DNA of 64,000 bases from Veillonellaceae bacterium (GCA_900766245.1 CAAFUR010000029.1:1-64000), one strand, 5' to 3'; shown: positions 27,108 through 36,652, numbered from the stretch's first letter. Notes: a model not told the origin generated them from the letters alone. A program made the numbers and translations.

Positions 27108-27146
27108 AAAAGGACTGATATCTCAAAGATATCAGTCCTTTTTGTG
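27108..27146. terminator. bidirectional terminator between thrE and trxA
   Basis: Sixteen-base perfect arms (27108-27123 and 27127-27142) have a 3-base loop, with A and T runs at both ends. It serves the convergent exporter and thioredoxin transcripts. Confidence 0.9.
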
Positions 27147-27148
27147 TA

Positions 27149-27472
27149 TTATAGATGAGCTTCTACAGCTGCTTTTAATTCTTCTAATGGAATGAAACCG
27201 ATTTTGCGATCTACGATTTCACCATTTTTGAAGATAGCAAAAGTAGGAAGAATTTCAATTTTGAAGAATTGTGCCAATTCAGGTTGTTCATCAGTGTTTA
27301 CTTTTGTTAATGTCACTTTGTCGCCTAAGGCAGCTGCCAATTCATCATATACTGGCATCATGCGAACACAGTATCCACACCATGGTGCCCAGAAATCTAC
27401 AACAGTTACTTTATCATTTGTTGCTACTACTTCTTTAAAATTTGCAGATGTTACATCAATAATTGCGCTCAT
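27149..27472 (-). CDS. trxA: thioredoxin
   Basis: This 107-residue thioredoxin has the redox site WCGYC at 31-35 in DFWAPWCGYC, with a tyrosine where classical thioredoxins have proline. The cis-proline segment EILPTFAIFKNG and the final KAAVEAHL helix are normal. It is cytoplasmic, with no signal peptide. It shares a transcript direction with the CoA-binding gene 12 bases upstream. Confidence 0.9.
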   Translation of the reverse strand: MSAIIDVTSANFKEVVATNDKVTVVDFWAPWCGYCVRMMPVYDELAAALGDKVTLTKVNTDEQPELAQFFKIEILPTFAIFKNGEIVDRKIGFIPLEELKAAVEAHL

Positions 27473-27484
27473 ATAAGCCTCCTA

Positions 27485-27856
27485 TTAAATTTGAATCAAT
27501 ACACAGTCTTGAATCACTTCAAGACCTAATTCAGTTGCCTTTTTCACTACTGCCGGTTTATCCGCACCTGGTTGTAGCCAAACGGTCTTAACCCCTAACT
27601 CTTTACAACTATCTAGAGCTTCTAAACCAACTTTTTCTGGCACAACAAAGTCGACTACAGTAGGTACTACTGGCAACTCATGCAAGCTTGGATAGCATTG
27701 TACGCCATCGATAGATGTAATATTAGGATTCACTGGATACACTGTATATCCTTTATTGACAAGATGTTTGAAAATCTTATATCCGAACTTATCGGTTCTT
27801 GTTGTGGCACCTAAAACGGCCCACGTTTTTTCTTGGATCGCTGTTTCCATTGACAT
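27485..27856 (-). CDS. CoA-binding domain protein (YccU-like)
   Basis: This 123-residue Rossmann-fold protein of the CoA-binding domain type has the segments WAVLGATTRTDKFGYKIF near the start, YTVYPVNPN, and VWLQPGADKPAVVKKATELG. Members bind acyl-CoA or similar ligands; the cellular role is unknown. The ATG at 27856 with GAGGTG seven bases upstream is preferred over the GTG at 27865, which overlaps that ribosome-binding site. Confidence 0.8.
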   Translation of the reverse strand: MSMETAIQEKTWAVLGATTRTDKFGYKIFKHLVNKGYTVYPVNPNITSIDGVQCYPSLHELPVVPTVVDFVVPEKVGLEALDSCKELGVKTVWLQPGADKPAVVKKATELGLEVIQDCVLIQI

Positions 27857-27880
27857 ACGTATCACCTCGTTACTGTACTA

Positions 27881-28807
27881 TCATACCATAATATCGAAAT
27901 TTGTCAATTTAATTGTATCTTGTTTTAATAGTTTCTTTGGAATTGTAATCTCCAATAGTTCTGAAAGCCCTATGTGACCGCTAAGAGGTAAGTCCCCCTT
28001 TGTGAGTAATCCTGTTTCTAATGCAAACCATGCCCACAATCTCTCTGGTGTAGCCCCTTGGTTCTGCAGATCACGTATGGTTATACTTTGTTGCCGTTTA
28101 GACAGACGATACCCTTCTGCATCCACTAGCATAGGGGCATGACCATATTGCAAAGAAGGAAACCCCAAGGCTTGGGCCAGCGCAATTTGATGACCCGTCA
28201 CAGGCAGTAAATCATTACCACGAACTACTTCTGTGACACCCATTTCATAATCATCAATGACCACCGCCAAATGATAGGCAATCATTCCATCCCATCGCTT
28301 TAACACGATATCATCATTACAAGATTGGATTTCATAATCTATCGTGCCTCGATATATGTCCAGAAAGGATCCTTTTATATTCTCCATATGAAATCGCCAA
28401 GAAGGTGGTCTTTCACCTATAGTCGGCTCATGGGTTAAACAATATCCATCGTACACATGATTGGCTTCACCTTGATGAGGAGCGCTACTGATTTCCTGTA
28501 AGCGCGCTCGATTACAATAACACGGATATAACCGTTTTTGGCTATGTAATTCTTGTAAATATCTCTCGTATATATCCAAACGTTCGGATTGATACGTAGG
28601 TGCTTCGTCCCAAGTAAAACCAAGCCAAGATAAATCTTCTAGTATATGTTCTGCATAGATTGGTTTAGACCGTTGTGTATCTACATCTTCTATGCGCACT
28701 ATATATTCACCATCTTGATGCCGTGCAGACCAATAGGACAAAAATGCTACCCACAAATTCCCTACATGCATATGGCCTGTAGGGCTGGGTGCAAAACGAC
28801 CTTTCAT
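27881..28807 (-). CDS. gluQ: glutamyl-Q tRNA(Asp) synthetase
   Basis: This 308-residue truncated GluRS paralogue attaches glutamate to queuosine in tRNA(Asp). It has the class I signature FAPSPTGHMHVGNL, the zinc site pattern CYCN with a downstream YDGYC, and a degenerate KMSKS loop, YRLSKRQQS. It lacks the anticodon-binding domain present in the full-length GltX at 39985-41424. It ends 9 bases after the ABC-F gene on the same strand. Confidence 0.88.
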   Translation of the reverse strand: MKGRFAPSPTGHMHVGNLWVAFLSYWSARHQDGEYIVRIEDVDTQRSKPIYAEHILEDLSWLGFTWDEAPTYQSERLDIYERYLQELHSQKRLYPCYCNRARLQEISSAPHQGEANHVYDGYCLTHEPTIGERPPSWRFHMENIKGSFLDIYRGTIDYEIQSCNDDIVLKRWDGMIAYHLAVVIDDYEMGVTEVVRGNDLLPVTGHQIALAQALGFPSLQYGHAPMLVDAEGYRLSKRQQSITIRDLQNQGATPERLWAWFALETGLLTKGDLPLSGHIGLSELLEITIPKKLLKQDTIKLTNFDIMV

Positions 28808-28816
28808 AGAAACCTC

Positions 28817-30829
28817 CTAGGCCTCTTCGCTAAGGTGTTCCCACCTCTCATAAAGAACCTCTAACTGTGATGTTGTATTGGCTAACTCTTGAGATAATCG
28901 TTCATATTCTGATATATCTCCTTGGATAGAGGGGTCCTGTAGCTGTACCGTATACATTTTAACAGTCGCCTCATACCTTGCAATATCTGATTCTACTTTG
29001 GCTAATTCCTTTTCTAGCATAAAAGAATTCGTTTTCTTTTTAGGGGCTGTCACTGCTTCTGAATAGCTAGTATCTTGTTCCTCTGTTATAGTAGTCTCTG
29101 ATGTACCTGTATGTATCTCAGCATTAGAATCAGTACTCACTGCTGTATCTTTAGCATTATCGGCTTTTCCTGCTGTATTGCTGGACATATTGTTGCGTTT
29201 CATCTGCTCAACTTCTAATCGTTGGGCTGCTAACACTGATCGTTCCAACATTTTTTCTTTATAATACGAATAATTGCCATGAAACTCTTCAATGCCACCA
29301 TTATCTAAGACCACAATGCGTTTTGCCACAGCATCCAACAAATATCTGTCATGGGAAATAATGAGCAATGTGCCCTCAAACTGTTGTAAGGCTTGCTCCA
29401 CTGTTTCTCGTGTAGGAATGTCTAAATGATTTGTCGGTTCGTCAAGGATTAAGAAGTTACGGCCTTCTAAAAATAACTGTAATAAGGCTATCCTTGCACG
29501 TTCTCCACCTGATAAATCTCCTATTAACTTGAATACATCATCACCTCTAAACTGAAAGGCACCTAGTACGCTACGAGCAGATTCTTCTGACATATCATAA
29601 GGAGCCATAATCTCTTGTAACACAGACCAACTAGGGTGTAATTCTTCATGTTCTTGCGAGAAATATCCTGTCCGCACACGATTGCCTGTGGTAATCGATC
29701 CATCCAGTGTATTAAGTTCCCCCATAATTGTTTTTACAAGAGTCGATTTTCCAGCTCCATTCGCACCAATTAAGCCTACCACATCTCCTCGACGTAAGGT
29801 CGTTGTAATATGTGTAGCCACTGGATGTTCTATATCATATCCAATGGACACATCTTCCACCATCAATACTCTGTCTGCACTCATTTCTGCCTTAGGAAAG
29901 GTAAAAGCAAACTCTCTATCTTGGTCTGGTGCCTCTAATCTTTCTAGTCTATCTAACTGTGATTGACGACCACGAGCCATTTTAGATTTTATGCCTGCTC
30001 GATATTTGTCAATATATTCTTCCGTTTTACGAATGTGTTCCTGTTGCTTTTCATACGCACGTTGATACGCCACTCGTTGCTGCTCTCGTTGTTTCAAGAA
30101 CTGGCTATAATTACCTTTATAGGTATGCACTTTATGATGAGATAATTCTACCACTTCTGTCGCCACTTGATCTAAGAAATATCGGTCATGGCTGATGATA
30201 ACAATGCCACCTTTGTAGGATTTTAAATATCCCTCTAACCACTCTAACATTGGCATATCTAGATGGTTAGTAGGCTCATCAAGAAATAAAAAATCAGGAC
30301 GACGCACCAAGGCTTTCGCCAAGTTAATACGCGTTTTTTGTCCTCCAGAAAATTCACTGGCTTTCTTCTTTAAATCTTCGTCACTAAATCCTAACCCATA
30401 GGCAATACGTTGGCTTTGTTTTTCATAATCATACCCACCAAGCCATTCTAATCGCTCTTGTAAATAGGATAAACGACGCAAGTCCTGTTCTGTGGCATCT
30501 CGATTTTCTAATTCTGTCGTTAACGCTTGTAACTGGGATTCTAAGTGCTGTACATCAGCCCAAGCCGTTTGAATTTCTTCTTCTAAACTAGCATCACCTA
30601 AATTTACATCTTGTTGCAAATAGCCTATAGTGATACTACTGTCTTTCACAATGATCCCCGCATCATGTTCTTCTATGCCTAGTATGCATTTCATCAACGT
30701 CGATTTACCTGCCCCATTCGGGCCAACTAAAGCAAGACGCTCTCCTTGTCGTATGGTAAAAGATACATTAGAAAAGATTTCTCGTACCCCAAAGGATTTT
30801 CCTAGTTTTTCTATTCGGATCTGTTCCAA
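28817..30829 (-). CDS. ABC-F family ATPase
   Basis: This 670-residue soluble protein has two ABC domains: Walker A GPNGAGKST near 36-44 with signature FSGGQKTR, and Walker A GANGAGKST near 349-357 with signature LSGGERAR. They are joined by a basic linker (KSKMARGRQSQLDRLERL) and followed by a C-terminal coiled coil. It has no membrane segment. ABC-F proteins act on the ribosome; some protect against antibiotics and others assist translation, and the sequence alone does not decide. The start codon is TTG with AGGGGAAG upstream. An 80-residue low-complexity segment precedes the coiled coil. Confidence 0.88.
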   Translation of the reverse strand: MEQIRIEKLGKSFGVREIFSNVSFTIRQGERLALVGPNGAGKSTLMKCILGIEEHDAGIIVKDSSITIGYLQQDVNLGDASLEEEIQTAWADVQHLESQLQALTTELENRDATEQDLRRLSYLQERLEWLGGYDYEKQSQRIAYGLGFSDEDLKKKASEFSGGQKTRINLAKALVRRPDFLFLDEPTNHLDMPMLEWLEGYLKSYKGGIVIISHDRYFLDQVATEVVELSHHKVHTYKGNYSQFLKQREQQRVAYQRAYEKQQEHIRKTEEYIDKYRAGIKSKMARGRQSQLDRLERLEAPDQDREFAFTFPKAEMSADRVLMVEDVSIGYDIEHPVATHITTTLRRGDVVGLIGANGAGKSTLVKTIMGELNTLDGSITTGNRVRTGYFSQEHEELHPSWSVLQEIMAPYDMSEESARSVLGAFQFRGDDVFKLIGDLSGGERARIALLQLFLEGRNFLILDEPTNHLDIPTRETVEQALQQFEGTLLIISHDRYLLDAVAKRIVVLDNGGIEEFHGNYSYYKEKMLERSVLAAQRLEVEQMKRNNMSSNTAGKADNAKDTAVSTDSNAEIHTGTSETTITEEQDTSYSEAVTAPKKKTNSFMLEKELAKVESDIARYEATVKMYTVQLQDPSIQGDISEYERLSQELANTTSQLEVLYERWEHLSEEA

Positions 30830-30929
30830 AATACTTCCCCTATCCTATTTCTGTTCCCTATACAAAAGTATTACCATTACATACTACCTAAAAAATGTAC
30901 CATTTATCTTAGTAAATAGCATAAGTAAT

Positions 30930-31574
30930 TTATAAACTAAGTAATACTTCTTGCAAATGATTCATCAAAGCTTGCTCAAATTTATCTATCGTTGTTGCGT
31001 CCAAGTCATGTGTAATTCCTGGATAGCCTTGTTGTCTAGTTTCACCAAAAAATTCATCGCGGAATGTATTATAAAATAAGACGACTCCTGTTTCCTCATT
31101 ATCTTTGATATAGGTGCCAATAATATAGGAACCATTAATCATATCTAATGCAGTATGAGGCGTCACATCTAACTGATATCCTACGATTGTTTGTGGCAAT
31201 GCCTCTGTATATTTCCACTGATGTATACCTTTTTTCTTGTATTCGTACACAAATCCTTCTTGGGGCGCCATAAATCGTGTCATCATAGATGCTTTATAGT
31301 TGGCCTTTAGGTTCTCCATAAATGGGGTTAAAGACTCACGTATAAAAGCAATATCTACAAACTCTACTAAAGGTACTGTAATACGTACCATATAATCCCC
31401 TACTTCCGTATCATAGAGAACTGACCAACGCCAATTTCTATCATTTGTATAATAAAAGATACTATATACAGTAGATGATAAGGCTTTTTGTTCCACCACT
31501 AAGTGAAAGTCTCCAATAGTGGATTCTAACCATGATAAATCGAGGGTTTCACATTCTTTTATGATTGCATCCAT
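30930..31574 (-). CDS. hypothetical protein, 214 residues
   Basis: I do not recognise this protein. It has no signal peptide or membrane segment and a balanced composition, with aromatic-rich beta-like segments (such as VYSIFYYTNDRNWRWSVLYD) and a helical C-terminus. It lies 11 bases downstream of the lytic transglycosylase gene on the same strand, at the end of polA-coaE-slt, so it is likely co-transcribed. Codon use resembles its neighbours. Confidence 0.7.
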   Translation of the reverse strand: MDAIIKECETLDLSWLESTIGDFHLVVEQKALSSTVYSIFYYTNDRNWRWSVLYDTEVGDYMVRITVPLVEFVDIAFIRESLTPFMENLKANYKASMMTRFMAPQEGFVYEYKKKGIHQWKYTEALPQTIVGYQLDVTPHTALDMINGSYIIGTYIKDNEETGVVLFYNTFRDEFFGETRQQGYPGITHDLDATTIDKFEQALMNHLQEVLLSL

Positions 31575-31585
31575 GGACTCTTTCC

Positions 31586-32149
31586 TTATCGTAGTTGACT
31601 ATATAATGCTTGATACTGTGATTCATTCGCTATCACGCGTTTCACGTAATCTTTTGTTTCTGGAAATGGTATTTTGTCTATATCATCAAAATTATCATCC
31701 CAGCCATAGGTCTGCATCCATTCTTCCACATGACCACGTCCTGCATTGTAGGCTGCTAAGGCTAAGATTTCATTACCTTTAAATTCTTCTAATAAATATG
31801 ATAAATACCAAGTCCCTAATTGTATATTCGTGTTCGGTTCCTTAATATCTTGGTCAGACAGGCTAGACTGATTTAATTGTTCTCCAATCCAGTGCGCTGT
31901 TTCTGGCATTAACTGCATCAATCCTATAGCCCCTGGTAAAGATTTTGCATTCGTATCAAATTTACTTTCCGTATAAATAACAGCTGCAACCATAGATGGT
32001 CTTACATGGTAAGTAGATGCATTTTTCATTACCGCGCTTTCATATACTAACGGATACGCATACTGTCTAGCTAAATAGGGTTGTCCATATTGCACATAGT
32101 AGGCCGTAAGAACAACGATTAGCCAAGCAAATGCTGTGGATACCCTCAT
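31586..32149 (-). CDS. lytic transglycosylase (SLT domain)
   Basis: This 187-residue peptidoglycan lyase has an N-terminal hydrophobic anchor or signal, then an SLT domain. The catalytic glutamate lies in AAVIYTESKFDTNAKSLPGA, followed by GLMQLMPETA and LAAYNAGRGHVEEW. The ATG at 32149 overlaps the coaE stop as ATGA and is preceded by AAGGAGGA, so a longer ORF form is rejected. It probably acts in the periplasm on peptidoglycan. Confidence 0.9.
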   Translation of the reverse strand: MRVSTAFAWLIVVLTAYYVQYGQPYLARQYAYPLVYESAVMKNASTYHVRPSMVAAVIYTESKFDTNAKSLPGAIGLMQLMPETAHWIGEQLNQSSLSDQDIKEPNTNIQLGTWYLSYLLEEFKGNEILALAAYNAGRGHVEEWMQTYGWDDNFDDIDKIPFPETKDYVKRVIANESQYQALYSQLR

Positions 32150-32760
32150 AGTTCCTCCTTCTGAAAGTGAATTTTCGCTGTTTTCCATAATTTACGTAAT
32201 TGTTTTTCTAGTTCTTTCATAGTCCCAGAATTATCGATAACCACTGTACTTAAATCACGCTTTTCATCTAAACTCATTTGGCTGTGGATTCTATCTAATG
32301 CTTCTTGTTCAGAATAACCATTGCGTTTCATCAGCCGTTCTAACTGAGTAGCAGGATTCACATAGACCAACCAAATTTCATCCATACGTGCATACCAATC
32401 TGTTTCAAACATCAGCGGTATATCATAGATGATAGCCTGCTTTCCTTTTGCTTCCCACTCTTCTGTCAATTTTTGTATTCGATGTCTAATATGGGGTTGC
32501 AATATAGAATTGATGGTCTCCAAAGCTTCTGGATCAGAAAATACAAGGCTACCAATATAAGCACGATGTAACGTACCATCTTCTAGCACTGTATTAGGTC
32601 CAAAGGCCTCTACTAATTCCTGTAAACCTGGTGTCCCCGGCTCTACTACTTCTCTAGCCACTACATCCGCATCAATATAGGGAACACCTTTTTTTTGTAA
32701 CCATCGTAACACTGTACTTTTACCAGAAGCAATGCCTCCTGTGAGTCCGATTTTATACAT
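32146..32760 (-). CDS. coaE: dephospho-CoA kinase
   Basis: This 204-residue enzyme makes the last step of coenzyme A synthesis. The P-loop GLTGGIASGKST is near the N-terminus, and DADVVAREVVEPGTPGL and YDIPLMFET are typical. The ATG at 32760 has GGGGTG about six bases upstream, so the extension to 32775 is unlikely. The polA-coaE pair is common in Firmicutes, where fpg often lies between; it is absent here. Confidence 0.93.
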   Translation of the reverse strand: MYKIGLTGGIASGKSTVLRWLQKKGVPYIDADVVAREVVEPGTPGLQELVEAFGPNTVLEDGTLHRAYIGSLVFSDPEALETINSILQPHIRHRIQKLTEEWEAKGKQAIIYDIPLMFETDWYARMDEIWLVYVNPATQLERLMKRNGYSEQEALDRIHSQMSLDEKRDLSTVVIDNSGTMKELEKQLRKLWKTAKIHFQKEEL

Positions 32761-32839
32761 ATTTACACCCCACATTTGATTCTAGTCATACTCAACTATT
32801 ATTATACACAAGCTATTCCATAAAAATTGTAAAAGCCTA

Positions 32840-35455
32840 CTATTTTACATCTGCCCAGTTCTGTGCACTGTGCACATCTACCTGCAATGGCACTCGTAAT
32901 GTCACTACTTGTTCCATACAATTACGCAACAGAGTTTCTACTTGCTCTTGTTCCGATTCTACTACTTCTAGCACTAGTTCATCATGTACCTGTAATAAAA
33001 TACGAGATTGCAATCCTTGCTCTTCTAGCTCTTGTTCTACTTGGTTCATGGCTAACTTAATAATGTCTGCGGCTGTCCCTTGAATTGGCGTATTCATAGC
33101 TGTACGCTCCGCAAAGGAACGACGGTTAAAGTTACGGCTATTAATATCAGGCAATGGGCGCACACGGCCAAACATAGTGCGTACAGATCCAGTTTCATGG
33201 GCTTCTTGCACCATGCGGTCCATGTACCCTTTAATTTGTGGATAACGACTGAAATATAACTCAATATATTCTTTTGCTTCTGCTCTCGTAATACCTAAGT
33301 CACGAGATAAGCCAAAGTCACTAATACCATAAATAATACCGAAGTTGATCGCCTTTGCATGGGAACGTTCTAGTGGTGTTACCTCTTCTAAGGATTTACC
33401 TAATACTTCTGCTGCTGTAAAACGGTGAATATCTTCACCATTTTGGAACGCTTGAATTAAGGCAGGGTCCTCTGACAAGTGCGCCAAAATACGTAATTCT
33501 ATCTGAGAATAATCGGCGCTGACGAACATATCATATCCATCATGAGGTTTAAATAAAGCTCGAATTTCTCGGCCTTTTTCACTGCGTACAGGAATATTTT
33601 GCAAATTTGGATCGGAACTACTTAAACGACCAGTCGCTGTTACCATTTGATTAAAAGAAGTATGAATTCGATTAGTATGAGGATTCACAAGTCCTTCAAA
33701 CCCTTCTAAGTAAGTAGATACCAATTTTACCACTGAACGATAGGCCAAAATTTGTTCAACAATTTCATGGTCATTTCTGAGCATGTCTAGGACTTCAGCA
33801 TCCGTAGAATAACCAGTTTTTGTTTTCTTAATCACTGGCAATTGTAATTTTTCAAACAAGATAACACCCAATTGTTTTGGAGAATTAATGTTGAAAGTTT
33901 CTCCAGCCAATGTAAATATCTTTTCTTGTAGTTCACTAACCTCTACTTTGAAGCGTTCCAATGTAGTGTGTAATTGGTCTACATCCATGTAAATACCATT
34001 TTTTTCTAGTACACATAGAGTACGTAATAATGGCAATTCAATGTCTCGATATAAGTCCCACACACCTGCTACTTCCATCTCTTCCGTAGCTTTCTCGTGC
34101 ATATGGTGTAAAGCTTGTGCTTGTAGAGCCCACTCTGTTTCATTTTCCGTGGCAGGAATAGACGGCTGTCCAAATCGTTCACATAAATAGGTCATACCAT
34201 AGTTTGCTCGTGTAGGATCGAGTAAATACGCCATTAATGTGAGATCTTTGATATGAACAGTTTCTTTTTTCAAAATTGAAATGCGACCTGTTGTTTCAGT
34301 ACCTAATACTTCAAATAATAATTTCGCATTATCTGTAACCAGTTCCTTGGCCCCTTCAAAGACTGTTTCTAAATGCGCTACATCTACAAATCCATTTACA
34401 ACTAATTGAGTATCCCCATTATATAGATATAAGGCTTCTATCGTCCTAAATGGATGTGTTCCCGCTTCTTTCAAGACAAGGCTAATCACTTTATCTTCGT
34501 AAAATTCTCGTGGTACTTCTGTGACATGAGTTAATTCAATTTCTTCTGCTGGTGGAGCTAAGAATTGATCGAATAGAGTCCCTTCTTCTGCCACACCCAT
34601 AGCCTTTAGTAGTCTTGGTGTTACTGCGTGAAAACCTAACTTTTCAAATAAAGGTGTCACTTCACCACGATGTACAGTAGGAACAAATTGCTCTAGTTCA
34701 TAAGGCATATCCATATCTGTTTTGATGGTAGCTAGTTGATGCGAAATGAACGCTAAGTCTTTATTGTCTACTAATCGTTCTTTCAGTTTTCCCTTTTGTT
34801 CCTCAATATGCTCGTATACACCTTCTAGAGTACCATATTGATTCAATAGTTTAAGGGCTGTTTTTTCACCAACACCAGGTACACCTGGAATATTATCAGA
34901 AGAATCCCCCATAAGAGATTTCATTTCAATAACCATTTGAGGCCCATACCCATACAGTTCTTCCATATTAGCCATAGTCACATGAAGCATATCAGTGATG
35001 CCCTTTTTCGTTAAAAACACACTGGTATACTCATCGACCAATTGCAAATTATCTCTATCGCCAGTAATAATGTGAACTTGTAAGTCAGTAGACCCCCACT
35101 TTTTACTTAAAGAACCAATAATATCGTCGCCTTCAAATCCTTCTTCTTCAATGACAACGATACCTAAGGATTCTAAGACTTCACGGATCAAGCTAAATTG
35201 TGGGCGCAACTCATCTGGTGCACTTTGACGAGTTCCTTTATAGTCTTCGTAAATATCCATACGGAATGTTTCTTTACCTTTATCAAAGGCAACTGCAATG
35301 TAATCGGGATTGATTTCTTCATACAGTTTTGTAAGCATTGTTAAGAATCCATACACCGCATTGGTAGGAACTCCTAGGGCATTTTGCAGTGGTGGAAGCG
35401 CAAAAAATGCACGATATAATAAACTACTGCCATCTATAACCATTAATTTTTTCAT
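32840..35455 (-). CDS. polA: DNA polymerase I
   Basis: This 871-residue polymerase fills repair gaps and removes primers. The N-terminal 5' nuclease domain (SLLYRAFFALP, DDIIGSLS, GDSSDNIPGVPGVGEKTA) and the C-terminal polymerase domain (motif A DYSQIELRILAHLS, the O-helix RSHAKAINFGIIYG, motif C QVHDELVLEV) are intact. The middle 3'-5' exonuclease domain lacks the DxE motif: the expected position reads VISLVLKEAG. It is therefore probably non-proofreading, as in Bacillus and Thermus enzymes. Confidence 0.95.
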   Translation of the reverse strand: MKKLMVIDGSSLLYRAFFALPPLQNALGVPTNAVYGFLTMLTKLYEEINPDYIAVAFDKGKETFRMDIYEDYKGTRQSAPDELRPQFSLIREVLESLGIVVIEEEGFEGDDIIGSLSKKWGSTDLQVHIITGDRDNLQLVDEYTSVFLTKKGITDMLHVTMANMEELYGYGPQMVIEMKSLMGDSSDNIPGVPGVGEKTALKLLNQYGTLEGVYEHIEEQKGKLKERLVDNKDLAFISHQLATIKTDMDMPYELEQFVPTVHRGEVTPLFEKLGFHAVTPRLLKAMGVAEEGTLFDQFLAPPAEEIELTHVTEVPREFYEDKVISLVLKEAGTHPFRTIEALYLYNGDTQLVVNGFVDVAHLETVFEGAKELVTDNAKLLFEVLGTETTGRISILKKETVHIKDLTLMAYLLDPTRANYGMTYLCERFGQPSIPATENETEWALQAQALHHMHEKATEEMEVAGVWDLYRDIELPLLRTLCVLEKNGIYMDVDQLHTTLERFKVEVSELQEKIFTLAGETFNINSPKQLGVILFEKLQLPVIKKTKTGYSTDAEVLDMLRNDHEIVEQILAYRSVVKLVSTYLEGFEGLVNPHTNRIHTSFNQMVTATGRLSSSDPNLQNIPVRSEKGREIRALFKPHDGYDMFVSADYSQIELRILAHLSEDPALIQAFQNGEDIHRFTAAEVLGKSLEEVTPLERSHAKAINFGIIYGISDFGLSRDLGITRAEAKEYIELYFSRYPQIKGYMDRMVQEAHETGSVRTMFGRVRPLPDINSRNFNRRSFAERTAMNTPIQGTAADIIKLAMNQVEQELEEQGLQSRILLQVHDELVLEVVESEQEQVETLLRNCMEQVVTLRVPLQVDVHSAQNWADVK

Positions 35456-35595
35456 ATAAGCATCTCCTATTAATAGATTTATGTATCCTTAATTATATCA
35501 TATTTCCTGCTCTCATGAATGATGAAAATATAGGTTATTCCTGTATGAACCCTTGCTGTATAAGCCGATATTCCTTAGAGTAAATATAAAAATAG

Positions 35596-35624
35596 TTGCA
35601 AAACTGTACGCCCTATGATATACT
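35596..35624 (+). promoter_or_regulatory. promoter of rpsT
   Basis: TTGCAA (35596-35601) and TATACT (35619-35624) are separated by 17 bases and lie about 35 bases before the rpsT ribosome-binding site. Confidence 0.7.
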
Positions 35625-35665
35625 ACTTTAGTAATAATACAGTAAATCACAAGGAGGTGACTCAA

Positions 35666-35926
35666 TTGCCAAATATTAAATCCAGTATTAGAAGCGTAAA
35701 AACGGATGCTGAACGTCGTGCGAAAAACTCTGCTGTAAAATCTCAAATTCGTACAGCTACTCGTAAGACTGTAGAAGCTGCTCAAGCAGGCGCTGTAGAA
35801 GAAGCTAAAAAAGCACTAGTTCATGCTACAAGCGTAATTGATAAAGCAGCCTCCAAAGGCGTTCTTCATAAAAATACTGCAGCTCGCAAAAAATCCAATT
35901 TAGCAGCTAAAGTAAATGCTCTATAA
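35666..35926 (+). CDS. rpsT: 30S ribosomal protein S20
   Basis: This 86-residue ribosomal protein starts PNIKSSIRSVKTDAERRA and ends KNTAARKKSNLAAKVNAL, as usual for S20. The start is a TTG at 35666 preceded by a perfect AAGGAGGTGA (35651-35660). An ATG-initiated ORF begins upstream at 35615 but would precede the ribosome-binding site and add residues absent from S20. UUG initiation of rpsT is known in E. coli, where it supports autoregulation. The gene is monocistronic, with its own promoter and terminator. Confidence 0.93.
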   Translation: MPNIKSSIRSVKTDAERRAKNSAVKSQIRTATRKTVEAAQAGAVEEAKKALVHATSVIDKAASKGVLHKNTAARKKSNLAAKVNAL

Positions 35927-35934
35927 TGAACTCT

Positions 35935-35987
35935 AAAAGAGGGTTAACAAGGAGAAATACCATTTCTCTTAGTTAACCCTCTTTTTT
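35935..35987 (+). terminator. intrinsic terminator of rpsT
   Basis: Fourteen-base perfect arms (35935-35948 and 35972-35985) enclose a second stem (AGGAGAAAT/ATTTCTCTT) and are followed by TTTTTT. The next 100 bases up to yacP hold nothing recognisable. Confidence 0.88.
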
Positions 35988-36105
35988 ATATATCACCTCA
36001 ATATTCTAGATCCACCGTAAGATACTAGTATGTATGCATGTATCTACTGATTCTAGTATTCCTCTATAAAAATTATCAAGGCAATTATAACAAAAGGAGC
36101 TACTT

Positions 36106-36642
36106 TCATAGCTCCCCTCGTCGCATTCGTTCAAGTTTTTCCGCCATATCCCCATCAATATGTGCACCTAATTCATTACGTTGTAATGTCATAGCATCAC
36201 GTTGATGATAACCTGTATATCGTTTACGTTCTTCTTGTTTAGCTAAATCAATTTGATGACGTAATTCACGTGCTGATATGCGTAACCCTCCAAATCCTAA
36301 AATTTGGCTTTGTTCTTCCCCATCACTTGTTACGACGTAGATTGTCTTATATTGACCCTTTTTACTAAATACTTCACGCTCAATATAGGCATCTGCCGTC
36401 TCATGAGTACCCGTAAAGACCTCAATAAAATCTGCAGATATACGCTGTTCATCTGCTGTAAAAGGTGCGTGCTTACCATCAAATACAAGAATAATTTTAT
36501 ATCCCTTATAGGTCCCATAATTGAGTAATCTATGACGTAATTCTAATCGGGCATGTTCTAAAGACTCCTTACTGAGTGATTTCAAGTCAGCCCAATCAAA
36601 AATAACATTATACCCATCTACAATTAAAATATCTTTTTTCAT
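36106..36642 (-). CDS. yacP: YacP/Rae1-like NYN-domain ribonuclease
   Basis: This 178-residue protein is of the NYN (PIN-like) nuclease family. It has DILIVDGYNVIFDW at the start, ILVFDGKHAP and VVTSDGEEQ carrying the acidic residues expected for metal binding. Bacillus Rae1 cleaves mRNA on the ribosome. The ATG at 36642 follows the rlmB stop by ten bases. The place after rlmB is conserved in Firmicutes; sigH, which usually follows, is absent here. Confidence 0.88.
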   Translation of the reverse strand: MKKDILIVDGYNVIFDWADLKSLSKESLEHARLELRHRLLNYGTYKGYKIILVFDGKHAPFTADEQRISADFIEVFTGTHETADAYIEREVFSKKGQYKTIYVVTSDGEEQSQILGFGGLRISARELRHQIDLAKQEERKRYTGYHQRDAMTLQRNELGAHIDGDMAEKLERMRRGEL

Positions 36643-36652
36643 AGTATACCTA

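Noticed and set aside
35615..35665. ATG-initiated upstream extension of rpsT
   Set aside because: It begins before the ribosome-binding site and overlaps the promoter -10 region.
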